A stretch of DNA of 64,000 bases, from assembly GCA_913055685.1 (NCBI GenBank), contig CAJXKC010000001.1:1459734-1523733 (forward strand), given 5' to 3'. The notes beneath the pieces were generated by a model. That model did not search any database. It saw only the letters and a program-made list of their open reading frames with translations, and was not told the DNA's origin. The translations under genes were made by a program, and so were the position numbers. The DNA comes from an uncultured Flavobacteriales bacterium (GTDB taxonomy: Bacteria > Bacteroidota > Bacteroidia > Flavobacteriales > Schleiferiaceae). Shown here piece by piece: positions 42,473 to 50,733 of the stretch (position 1 is its first letter; the number at the start of each line of letters is the position of its first letter).

Positions 42473-45400
42473 CTATTTATTTAAACCGGGTAAGTTCTGA
42501 GGCTTTTCAAATTGCCATAAAAACTCCTCTGCTTCTTTCGCTTCAGGAGCTATGCGATCCAAGGTATTGCCATCGTAGGCTCTTCCGTTTTTAACCACGT
42601 ATTTAATGGTATTGGTATTGCGCAGATCTTCGAGCGGGTTTTCACTGAAAATCACTAAATCGGCTAGTTTTCCTTTTTCGATACTGCCCAAATCCCCGTC
42701 TAAACCTAAAGATTCGGCACCGTGAATGGTCGCCACTTGCAGGGCTTGCATATTGCTTAAACCGCCACTAGCCATGGCCCAAAGTTCCCAGTGGTAGCCC
42801 AAACCTTGCAGCTGACCATGACTTCCTACTCCAGCCAAGCCTCCGGCATCTACCAAGGCTTTGATGAATTGGGCATGCTTGTGGAAGACATGCTCTTCCT
42901 TCATAAACCAGCCGCGTCGACGACGACTCTTGCCCGCCAATTCTTCGTAAGGGGTGAAGTATTGCATTTTTTTATCGTGGTACACGTTTTCGGTCGAGTA
43001 GAAATACTCCTCGGCCCAAGGTCCGCCATATGCTACCAACATGGTAGGAGTAACGGTAGTGCGCGATTGCGCTACAAACTGAATTACATCCTCATAAATG
43101 GGATGAATAGGTAAAGCGTGCTCGTGTCCTGGATAGCCATCTAAAATCTGAGTCATATTCAGTTTAAAATCCAAACCGCCTTCGGTGGTGGGCTTTAAGC
43201 CCAGTTCCTTACAGGCCATGATGATCCACTGGCGCTGCTGGCGATTACCGGTTAAGTACATCTTAATGGTCTTGGTTTGGTAGTAATCCGAATACTGCTT
43301 CAATACGCGTTTCGCATGGTCTAAATCCTTGATATTATAAGACCAGAAACCTACCCCCGGACCTGTGCTGTAAATACGCGGACCTTCAATCATGCCGGCT
43401 TCGACCATATCGCCATAAGTGAGTACATCGGTAGTAGCGGTTTGCGGATCGCGTGTGGTAGTTACCCCATAGGCCAGATTTGCGGCGTACAACCAAACCT
43501 GATTTTTATGAATATTCCAATTGGGCCACATATGGGCGTGGGTATCCACAAATCCAGGGCTAATGGTCATGCCACTGCAATCTACCGTTTTAGTGCCTTC
43601 CGGGATGGCGAAGCTATTACTAGTCCCAATCTCCACGATACGATTGTCTTTTATCAGAATATCGCCCGCTTCAATTACTTCTTCACCCTTCATGGTAATC
43701 AAACGCGCTCCTTTTAAAAGGGTGTAGCCTTTGGGGATATCCTTTTTGTAGGTGAGTGGAATGCGAATTTCCTGAGCCTCAAATTTGGGCTCATCTTTCT
43801 TTTTATCCTTCTTTTTGGCCTTTTCCTCCTTAGGGCTTTCGCCTGATGTGCTATCCGACTTCGCTTCTTTTTTGGCTTCCTCCTCTGCTTTTTTTGCCGC
43901 CGCCACGCTATCCTCAAAGGCTTGGGCTTTTTCGAGGTCATACACAAAATGCGCCGGACCTAAAGACCAGTGAATCTTTTGGCCGTCGCCCGACCAAGCT
44001 GGGAATTCGCCTCCCATAGTGGTTAACTTACGGGCAGGGAAGGCGGCACTACTTGGGTTTGCCACCGATATCTCGGCCTTCTGACCGTAAAAGGGGAGGT
44101 GTACTTCGTAAATGTCGTTGTTAATCTGTGCGAGTACCGACTTCCCATCGGGGCTAACTCTTAATAAGCTTGCACTAGAAGGTTTATTTCTTTCGCGCCA
44201 GGCATCTTCATGCGCGGGCAACATGCTGTGCTCTCCCTTGTGATCATGGAAAGCTTCCAAGGAGCTGCCGTAAGTGGTAATCCCGGTTAATTTTAAATGT
44301 TCTTTTTCGTCGCTACCATCCCAACGAATGCTTAATAAGCCTTTCATGCTGTTCAGGTAAATGCGCTCACCATCATTACTAAAGTGAGGATTACTGCGTC
44401 CTTCGGCCTCGGCAATAAGACTTTGCTCTTTAGTTTTTAAATCGAGGTAAGCAATTTCGGCATCGCTCGATGAAACAAAGGGACTGTAGGCATCGCGGTA
44501 ACTTTGCGCCTTTTGGCGGATGAATACCAAACGCTTAGCATCAGGACTATAGCAAAGCTCCTTGTAGAGACCGGGCTCTTTGGTGAGTTTTTGGGCTTTT
44601 CGAGCGCCGACTTTTAGTTGGTAAATATGGCCTTCCTTCCCTTCCCAAGTGGCATAGGCCAGGTATTTGCCATCGGGAGACCAAGCGGGCATCGCCTGAG
44701 TAAAGTCTTGGTCGGCTGCCAAACGCTTTACTTCCTTCGATTCAAAATTGTAGAGGTACAAACGGTTTAAGGCAGTAAATGCTAACCACTCCCCATTAGG
44801 AGAAGGAACCCCATCTCTAATTTGAGTGATTGGCTGCTCTTCCTCGTCGGAAATAGGGAATTTGAAGTCGAGTTGAGGTCCTAGGTCCAATTTCATTTCC
44901 AGTTCCATCGGAATGCTTCGCACCGCTTTGCTTTCAATATTAATGGCCCAAATGGCGCCTCCGTAAGAGCAGAACAATTCTTTACTATCTGGACCAAAGG
45001 CCATGGCTGGTAATACACCCAAGGGGGCAATCGACTCCTGTTCATCGCGTTGCACCGGATAAGCCAACCAGTCTTCATCTCCGGTAATTAGATTACGGCG
45101 TACCAAGCCGGTTTGGTCTTCAAAGCGACTTCCGTACACTAGGTATTTTCCGTCAGGAGAAAGGGTGGGGGTAAAGGCCGAACCATAACGCGAGGTTATG
45201 GTATGTACCTCGCCGTCTTCCATGCTGTAGCGACCCACTTGATATTGGGGCAATTGGGCATTATAATTCCAGGCGCCGCTTCTTTTGGAAAAATAGATGT
45301 ATTGGCCATCCGGACTAAAAAATGGGTCAATAGCCTTTAAGCTTTCAGGTTTCTTAATGAGCTGGGCACCACCGCCACTTTCTTGATGGTAGAGGTGGAG

Positions 45401-45889
45401 TTTAATGTTTCGTCGGCCTTTGGCGCCTACGATGTATTGGCCATCCGGACTCCAATCGGCGGCGAAGTAATTCTGATTCTTGTCCTTGGTGATTTGCCGC
45501 TCCTCCTTGGTTTCAAGGTCCATTACCCAAATATTTTGGGCACCGCTTTTATCGGAAATATAGAGAAGGCTTTTACCATCCGGACTCACCCTAGGGTGTA
45601 CTTCAAAAGCCAATCCCTGGGTGAGGGCTTCGGCTTTTCCACCTTCGATAGGCATGCGGTAGAGATCGCCCAGGGCATCGAAATAAATCGTTTTACCATC
45701 AGCACTTACATCCAGCGATAGCCAGGTTATACTCGGATTACTAAGTTCAATTTGGCGCTCAGGTTCCAATGGCAGTTCTTTGGTAGCTTTTTTAAGGCTA
45801 TCCGCTTTGGTTTCGCTGCTGTCGCTTTGCGCATTCAAATTCAGTAAAAAGCATAGGCTAAGGCTCGTGTAAAGTAGCTTCTTTAACAT
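42473..45889 (-). CDS. TolB-like propeller fused to amidohydrolase
   Basis: A 1138-residue exported protein. Signal peptide 1-20; WD40-like/TolB beta-propeller repeats (~50-640) with repeated SPDGKxLxY units; a highly charged linker (~665-710, KKEAKSDSTSGE and K/E runs); then an amidohydrolase domain with PGFVDTHAHMWP (metal HxH, ~770) and VGSHGQLQGLGYHWE, ending LADLVIFSENPLEDL. It likely cleaves a small amide or peptide in the periplasm or at the surface, with the propeller as a binding or gating domain. The linker holds copy 3 of the SGES element. Confidence 0.9.
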   Translation of the reverse strand: MLKKLLYTSLSLCFLLNLNAQSDSSETKADSLKKATKELPLEPERQIELSNPSITWLSLDVSADGKTIYFDALGDLYRMPIEGGKAEALTQGLAFEVHPRVSPDGKSLLYISDKSGAQNIWVMDLETKEERQITKDKNQNYFAADWSPDGQYIVGAKGRRNIKLHLYHQESGGGAQLIKKPESLKAIDPFFSPDGQYIYFSKRSGAWNYNAQLPQYQVGRYSMEDGEVHTITSRYGSAFTPTLSPDGKYLVYGSRFEDQTGLVRRNLITGDEDWLAYPVQRDEQESIAPLGVLPAMAFGPDSKELFCSYGGAIWAINIESKAVRSIPMELEMKLDLGPQLDFKFPISDEEEQPITQIRDGVPSPNGEWLAFTALNRLYLYNFESKEVKRLAADQDFTQAMPAWSPDGKYLAYATWEGKEGHIYQLKVGARKAQKLTKEPGLYKELCYSPDAKRLVFIRQKAQSYRDAYSPFVSSSDAEIAYLDLKTKEQSLIAEAEGRSNPHFSNDGERIYLNSMKGLLSIRWDGSDEKEHLKLTGITTYGSSLEAFHDHKGEHSMLPAHEDAWRERNKPSSASLLRVSPDGKSVLAQINNDIYEVHLPFYGQKAEISVANPSSAAFPARKLTTMGGEFPAWSGDGQKIHWSLGPAHFVYDLEKAQAFEDSVAAAKKAEEEAKKEAKSDSTSGESPKEEKAKKKDKKKDEPKFEAQEIRIPLTYKKDIPKGYTLLKGARLITMKGEEVIEAGDILIKDNRIVEIGTSNSFAIPEGTKTVDCSGMTISPGFVDTHAHMWPNWNIHKNQVWLYAANLAYGVTTTRDPQTATTDVLTYGDMVEAGMIEGPRIYSTGPGVGFWSYNIKDLDHAKRVLKQYSDYYQTKTIKMYLTGNRQQRQWIIMACKELGLKPTTEGGLDFKLNMTQILDGYPGHEHALPIHPIYEDVIQFVAQSRTTVTPTMLVAYGGPWAEEYFYSTENVYHDKKMQYFTPYEELAGKSRRRRGWFMKEEHVFHKHAQFIKALVDAGGLAGVGSHGQLQGLGYHWELWAMASGGLSNMQALQVATIHGAESLGLDGDLGSIEKGKLADLVIFSENPLEDLRNTNTIKYVVKNGRAYDGNTLDRIAPEAKEAEEFLWQFEKPQNLPGLNK
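43834..43848 (-). repeat. Dispersed 15-bp SGES-coding element, copy 3
   Basis: The minus strand reads CATCAGGCGAAAGCC, read as S-G-E-S inside the Lys/Glu-rich linker of the TolB-amidohydrolase fusion. Identical to 1840 and 18170. Confidence 0.6.
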
Positions 45890-45957
45890 GATTGGATTTT
45901 TAAGGAGCCCTAAAATACGCTATTTGCCTAAGAGAAAATCTATGTTTTAATAGATGC

Positions 45958-46860
45958 CTATGGAATCGAAACCCCTAAGCTATCTACGGTTGCTTGGTAA
46001 TGTTCCTGTAACTTTTCGCAAAGCGGACCTTTTTGGCCCTCACCGATAGTCCGACCGTCAACTTCTGCTACCCAGCTTAAACCACCCATGGTGCCCGTTA
46101 CAAACATTTCATCGGCGGTATACATTTCGGTGATGCTTAAGTTCTTTTCAAAGCATTCCAGCTCCAACTCAGTGGCCATTTCCATCACTCGCGCTCGGGT
46201 AATTCCCGGCAAACAGGCATCGGCGAAAGGCGTATAAAGCTTGCCCTTTTTTACCAGGAATATATTGGTGGCATTGGTTTCCGATAAAAAGCCCTGCTGA
46301 TCCAGCATTACGGCATCATCGGCGCCGGCGTAATTGGCTTCTATTTTGGCGAGGATATTATTGATGAGGTTATTGTGGTGAATCTTGGAGTCTAAGCTGT
46401 AAGGGGGATTGCGCCGTACCGAGCTAGTAATAAGTTTTAAACCTTCTTCGCCATAAACCAATCCCTTGTATTCGGGTAAAACGATGAGGGTGCAACCAAA
46501 GGTGTTTAATTGGGGGTTCATGCCCGAGGTGCTCTTTAAGCCGCGCGTAAGGGTTAGTCGGATATGCACCCCATCGCTCATCTCATTAGCCTTTAAGGTG
46601 CCAAAAACCGCATTGCGCACCTCTTCCCGACTAGGGATGTTTTCAAAGGCCATCACCTTAGCAGAAGCAAAAAGGCGGTCGAGATGCTCTTCCAATTGCA
46701 AAACCTTGCCCCGGTATACCCGTAAACCTTCCCAAACAGCATCTCCGCCTTGTACAACGGAGTCCAATACCGAGACCTTGGCTTCGGCTCGTGGAACCAA
46801 GCCATTTACATAGACTAAGGTTTTTTCATTGCGGGGATCAGGTAGATTGTACTTGCTCAT
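45958..46860 (-). CDS. PLP-dependent aminotransferase class IV
   Basis: A 300-residue fold-type IV aminotransferase (BCAT/D-amino acid aminotransferase group). LDSKIHHNNLINNILAKIEA supplies the PLP Lys, SETNATNIFLVKKG and TRARVMEMATELEL the cofactor pocket, and VTGTMGGLSWVAEVDGR the C-terminal signature. It probably handles branched-chain amino acids, though substrate cannot be fixed. Its start lies inside the last 23 bases of the sulfotransferase gene, so the two are coupled. Confidence 0.9.
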   Translation of the reverse strand: MSKYNLPDPRNEKTLVYVNGLVPRAEAKVSVLDSVVQGGDAVWEGLRVYRGKVLQLEEHLDRLFASAKVMAFENIPSREEVRNAVFGTLKANEMSDGVHIRLTLTRGLKSTSGMNPQLNTFGCTLIVLPEYKGLVYGEEGLKLITSSVRRNPPYSLDSKIHHNNLINNILAKIEANYAGADDAVMLDQQGFLSETNATNIFLVKKGKLYTPFADACLPGITRARVMEMATELELECFEKNLSITEMYTADEMFVTGTMGGLSWVAEVDGRTIGEGQKGPLCEKLQEHYQATVDSLGVSIP

Positions 46861-47572
46861 CGTAAGCGGTTTTTAAGATTTTGTAAAAAGGTAAGCATTC
46901 TTCATAGAGGGCCTGGTCCTTAGGTTTTATGGCCGGAGCTTCTTTGGCGGCTCTGGCCTCAAAGCCCTCGCTTTTATGCACACTTTGGTACCAGTACTTC
47001 GCCCAAGGGCCATCTTCCGCCAAAGCGCCCTTTGGCCAGGACAACATGCTGGACTCAAAAGGAATTTCGAAGAATTTGCAAAGTCGACTCAATTCTGCTT
47101 CTGGATGTAAGGCCAGCTCTTCCGAACATTGTAAATATACCTTTTGGCCCCTTGCTTTCAACTGCTCATATAGACTTACTTGCTCGGCGTAGCCCAGGTC
47201 AATGATATCAAATTGCTCCATCTGCCGGTGGTAAGAAGCAAAAACAAAACGAGGATCTCTAAACAAAATAATGGCAGGCCAGGTCAGGCGCGCTTTGCTA
47301 GGAATATAAGGCCAATGATTAGCCATGTTTTTTAAGAACAAAGGCTGGCCCGAATGGGTATCAATGTTTTTAAGGACTGACTCAGCTTTAAGGGGCATGC
47401 TTTTTAAGACTTCATCTCGGGAAGGTCTCCAGCGCTGCGATTCTTGCAGGAATACGCCAAAAAAAGGCTCATCCAAAACCTTAAAATCGCCTCGATGCGC
47501 AAAGAAATACATGAGGGCGGTAGAAAGATTTCGGGGCCCCGACCAAAGGGAGATAATGGGCATGGCATTCAA
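46838..47572 (-). CDS. Sulfotransferase-like family protein
   Basis: A 244-residue cytosolic protein. IISLWSGPRNLSTALMYFF is the PAPS-binding-loop region of sulfotransferase-like proteins, LDEPFFGVFL and ILFRDPRFVFASY the later landmarks (Arg/Ser of the 3'-phosphate site). It overlaps the class IV aminotransferase gene by 23 bases. Such sulfotransferase/aminotransferase pairs occur in other bacteria, which suggests a shared but unknown substrate. Whether it uses PAPS is unproven. Confidence 0.82.
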   Translation of the reverse strand: MNAMPIISLWSGPRNLSTALMYFFAHRGDFKVLDEPFFGVFLQESQRWRPSRDEVLKSMPLKAESVLKNIDTHSGQPLFLKNMANHWPYIPSKARLTWPAIILFRDPRFVFASYHRQMEQFDIIDLGYAEQVSLYEQLKARGQKVYLQCSEELALHPEAELSRLCKFFEIPFESSMLSWPKGALAEDGPWAKYWYQSVHKSEGFEARAAKEAPAIKPKDQALYEECLPFYKILKTAYDEQVQST

Positions 47573-47635
47573 TTAGGCTTCCGAAGATAAATAGGGGAAG
47601 CCTTGGCTGAACAGCAAGGGAAAAATATTTTTCAA

Positions 47636-48106
47636 TTAACCGCCAGTATGCTTCTGGCGTTTCATAATGGGGAAGGACATGGGAAATACCGCACTGCCTT
47701 TGGTGTAGCGCAATTCCCATTCGCCGCCTTCGTAGTCGGGTCCTAACCATAATTGAACTTCCTTTTCGGCTAGGGGGTCGCCTTCAAAAATGGGGCCTTC
47801 TAAATCAAATTTTAAGATGTAGGCAATACCAGTCTGACTAGTAGGAAAAACCCAGTTGCAATGAATGGAGCCTTCCTTAATGCGTGCCGCACCAATGGTG
47901 CCGGATAAGCTAAAGTCCTCGTGAATGATAATGTGGTAAGCGGCGCTATCCTTGGTGAATTCAAATTGCATCCGACTGGGTTCGGTACGCACCGTAAGGG
48001 CCGTTTTATCGGATTGCCAATGCCCCACTAAATTGGGATCAACTTTCCAAGGACCGCAGGCCGAGAAAAGGAAAACTAGTACTATTGCTAAAGCCCTTAA
48101 TTTCAT
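47636..48106 (-). CDS. Hypothetical lipoprotein, 156 residues
   Basis: Lipoprotein signal (VFLFSAC, Cys 17), then a small beta-rich domain beginning VDPNLVGHWQSD, a start common in lipocalin-like proteins of Bacteroidota, and ELRYTKGSAVFPMSF at the end. Function not recognised. No obvious operon partner. Confidence 0.7.
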   Translation of the reverse strand: MKLRALAIVLVFLFSACGPWKVDPNLVGHWQSDKTALTVRTEPSRMQFEFTKDSAAYHIIIHEDFSLSGTIGAARIKEGSIHCNWVFPTSQTGIAYILKFDLEGPIFEGDPLAEKEVQLWLGPDYEGGEWELRYTKGSAVFPMSFPIMKRQKHTGG

Positions 48107-48193
48107 TTAATTAAGCTAGTTATTTTTGGGCTAAGAGAGGATTAGAATAAATCTAAATGCCCACGGTATGGTTTAGGAGGACTGGCGAAAACA

Positions 48194-49108
48194 CTAATCC
48201 TTTTCCTTCCGCCGAAAGGCATAGCCGTGTTCCAAATTCAATAATAAATCGGGGCTTAAGATGCGGTAGGCTTTAAGCTCCCAACCTTCTACCCAAACAT
48301 ATAGGTAGTTCTTATAACGCCACCAGCGGGCTTTATCGCGAAACCAATTGCTGCGCGGCTGATTGTAATTGGAAATGGAGCGTGCCCGGTGATTAGACTT
48401 TAGTTCGAGGAAGCGCGGACTAATTTCTCTAGCCGTTTCCAATTGGAGGATTTGCTCCACCGAAAGGGAATCGGGGATACGATCGTAGGTGATCATTAAA
48501 TAGTCTCCGCGAAAGTCGGCCTCAGGAGCGCGATCGGGTTCTAAGTCAAGGGCAGCATAGCTCTCATTTTCCAGTTTTTTGTGCGCCAGTGCCTCAGCGA
48601 TGGCCATGCTTACCGGCGCCCACATGCCAAGATCCATCAAGTAACGCACGCTCCCCCCGCCGTTGAAGGCATGCTGATAGGTGAAGATAAAATAGTCGGA
48701 GGTTTCGAAGTAAAAATTATGCTGCCCGTAAATGCAGTAATCCTCAATCCGCTCCCGGAAGAGGGAATCGAATTCGGGATTGCGTTTTTTAAGGCCGTGT
48801 AGAATTAATTTGAAATTACTTGGATAAGAATCACCCTCGTCACCATTGGCAAAGTTTTGATAGGTATCGTAAAGAAAGGGATGTTCGAGGATTAAGCTAA
48901 ATTCCACTTGCACCGGCAAAGGACCTCTACAGCCAAGCGAGAAATTAGGATCTCGGTATTTAAGGGAATAGTCGGTCTTAGAGGCCTTTAAATAGGCCAT
49001 CGAATCTACCCGCAAACTGTAATTGTACAGGGGAGGGAAGTCTGCTAAAAAGCTTTGGGCATTTACGGAAATAGGGAGGCTTAAAATCAGAAGTAGCAGT
49101 GCTCGCAT
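48194..49108 (-). CDS. Hypothetical secreted protein, 304 residues
   Basis: Signal peptide 1-17 (PISVNAQ), then a mixed alpha/beta protein with no recognised motif. Aromatic-rich (DYFIFTYQHAFNGGG, WWRYKNYLYVWVEGWELK). It diverges from the repeat-bearing gene, and the 260 bases between 49108 and 49369 carry the tetranucleotide tract. Confidence 0.7.
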   Translation of the reverse strand: MRALLLLILSLPISVNAQSFLADFPPLYNYSLRVDSMAYLKASKTDYSLKYRDPNFSLGCRGPLPVQVEFSLILEHPFLYDTYQNFANGDEGDSYPSNFKLILHGLKKRNPEFDSLFRERIEDYCIYGQHNFYFETSDYFIFTYQHAFNGGGSVRYLMDLGMWAPVSMAIAEALAHKKLENESYAALDLEPDRAPEADFRGDYLMITYDRIPDSLSVEQILQLETAREISPRFLELKSNHRARSISNYNQPRSNWFRDKARWWRYKNYLYVWVEGWELKAYRILSPDLLLNLEHGYAFRRKEKD

Positions 49109-49167
49109 GGAATGAATTTAATTATTTACCGGCAATTCTTATGCCGTTCTTATATTCGTATTCAAAT

Positions 49168-49197
49168 TCTTCGCTTTGAAAATCTTCGCTTTGAAAA
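49168..49197 (+). repeat. 15-bp tandem duplication upstream of the CTTC tract
   Basis: Two perfect consecutive copies of TCTTCGCTTTGAAAA. Each adds a TTG in one frame and a TGA in the frame of the downstream gene. Confidence 0.85.
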
Positions 49198-49224
49198 CCT
49201 GTCAACCAAAAACAGGCAAGGACA

Positions 49225-49272
49225 CTTCCTTCCTTCCTTCCTTCCTTCCTTCCTTCCTTCCTTCCTTCCTTC
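49225..49272 (+). repeat. Tetranucleotide microsatellite (CTTC)12
   Basis: Twelve perfect CTTC units, then TTCC. In the downstream gene's frame it encodes a Leu-Pro-Ser-Phe repeat that leads straight into a hydrophobic helix. Slippage by one unit changes the reading frame. Confidence 0.95.
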
Positions 49273-49368
49273 TTCCTTTTATTACTAGCTCTATATCTAA
49301 TTTTTATAAACTCCTTTAGCCTCTGGAGTTTTCAGTGGCTTAATTCCGATCACGCCATTCATATTCTT

Positions 49369-50733
49369 ATGGCCGAGAATTTCGATTGGAAAAAGGACTG
49401 GTATTTTTGGGGTCAGAACCGTCTAGGTAGTTTTTTACCGCTTCTAGGCTCATCGATAATCGCCTTGGGCGGGTCTTCTTTATCTGCCTTGGCCTTAGCG
49501 CAATTACTAATCCTTATTGCCAGTTCCATTTTAATACTAAGGCTATTTAGGGATCAGCTTTATGCGCTTCTGCTAATAGCGGTTTTACTTTTTCCTATTG
49601 TGCCTTTTTGGATGCAAAACAGCTTAGGGCATCCTTATCTGGCCCAGTTTTTCTTCACTTTCTTAGCCTTGTTTTTGGTAAAGAACAAAACGCTCCATCT
49701 TAGTAGTCGCTTACTAAGCTTGCCCTGGGTATTGTTTTTAGCGCTCTGGTCTTCGGAGATGAGCCTGGTCTTTATTTTCGCTTTACTATTGGTAGAATCT
49801 CGCTCATTAATTAATCTGGGGTGGAAAAATTTATATCTATTGCCTGGTTTACTTGGGGGTGCTTTGTTTCTATATCTGGCCAAAGAACAGGCGGTTCACG
49901 TAAAAACATACGCCCAACTTTTCGCAGCTCCAGAAGATATAGTGCTTTCCCTTAACACCCAGTGGAGGGATTTTTGGGAGCTCCTTAGTTTTCAGGGTAA
50001 CAAGAATTTTAATGCAGTACTTGCCATCGCTCTCATTTCTACCCTTCCAATTCTTTTATTCCTCTACCGTAAAAGTGGAACCAAACCGTCCAAATTACTT
50101 TTGATCTTTGCTTTTACCGCTTTGGGTTCATGGTTTTTAGTACACATTTCGCACTGGAATACAGCCATGTATATGCCCCAGCGTTACTTTACTAGCGCTT
50201 ACTTTTTTGGTATAGTGACCCTAATTCTCGCGCATAAAGAATTAAAATCCGCGTACCCTTTTTTGAAGGCCCCGGCAGTTATAATTGTAGGAATGCATTT
50301 AAACGCTTCTTATCAGGCTTACAAGCGCTTTGATACCGGTGCTTTTAATCGGGTCGATCGAGGTCAGGCGGAGTATTTAATTAGGGAAGCCACGGAAGAA
50401 AGGGGCTTGGATCGTTTGGGCGTGATTGGTTCTTATTGGAATACCTATTTATTAGACGGCCTTTCAGAGCAGGTGATAGCGATTCCTCGAAAAGGTGATC
50501 AGGTGCGGGATTACCGCCTTTTACCGCAACTTAAGGCTCAGGAGCATTTTTTAATTATTGCCAACGATTGGCTGGAAACAATGCCCGATACCCTAAGTCA
50601 ATACCAGATTTCTATGCAGCGAAACTCTGAAGTCTTTCAATTGGATGAAATTAAATATGCTTATTACCAGAAAACTAGTCCCCCCACTCAAAACAAGCTA
50701 GCCACATTACCGGGCCCCTTTTTAAATAAGTGA
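49369..50733 (+). CDS. GT-C-like polytopic membrane protein, phase-variable, OFF in this sequence
   Basis: The ATG at 49369 gives 454 residues, but the frame is open back to 49195 and clearly coding: 49273-49368 reads FLLLLALYLIFINSFSLW, then SDHAIHILMAEN directly before DWYFWGQNRLGSFLP. That lost part is the first membrane helix plus an Asp in the first outer loop, the usual catalytic position in GT-C glycosyltransferases. No ATG, GTG or TTG is in frame upstream with 12 CTTC units, so the complete protein is probably not made here. The visible part has about ten membrane helices, then a periplasmic C-terminal domain (~320-454). Likely role: transfer of sugar from a lipid carrier to a surface glycan. 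Its 3' end overlaps the convergent gene by 59 bases. Confidence 0.75.
   Translation: MAENFDWKKDWYFWGQNRLGSFLPLLGSSIIALGGSSLSALALAQLLILIASSILILRLFRDQLYALLLIAVLLFPIVPFWMQNSLGHPYLAQFFFTFLALFLVKNKTLHLSSRLLSLPWVLFLALWSSEMSLVFIFALLLVESRSLINLGWKNLYLLPGLLGGALFLYLAKEQAVHVKTYAQLFAAPEDIVLSLNTQWRDFWELLSFQGNKNFNAVLAIALISTLPILLFLYRKSGTKPSKLLLIFAFTALGSWFLVHISHWNTAMYMPQRYFTSAYFFGIVTLILAHKELKSAYPFLKAPAVIIVGMHLNASYQAYKRFDTGAFNRVDRGQAEYLIREATEERGLDRLGVIGSYWNTYLLDGLSEQVIAIPRKGDQVRDYRLLPQLKAQEHFLIIANDWLETMPDTLSQYQISMQRNSEVFQLDEIKYAYYQKTSPPTQNKLATLPGPFLNK

Larger units (their letters stand above)
49112..49288 (+). other. Leader ORF that enters the CTTC tract out of frame
   Basis: ATG at 49112 opens a frame that runs through the CTTC tract and, with 12 units, stops at TAG 49286-49288 (58 residues). 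With 13 or 10 units it would join the downstream membrane-protein frame. TTG codons at 49176 and 49191 would join it with 11 or 14 units. The ATG is only 3 bases from the divergent gene's start, so the TTG starts may be the real ones; TATATTCG at 49151 is a near-match -7 box for them. Confidence 0.45.

Noticed and set aside
43714-43947. Basic, Lys/Arg-rich open frame on the minus strand
   Set aside because: It is the shadow of the Lys/Glu-rich linker of the TolB-amidohydrolase gene read in another frame, and has low complexity and no start context.
49225-49272. CTTC tract as a sequencing or assembly artefact
   Set aside because: The flanking frame is coherent through the tract, and the placement at the 5' end of a surface-glycan-type gene is what contingency loci show; the exact copy number, however, could be off by a unit.
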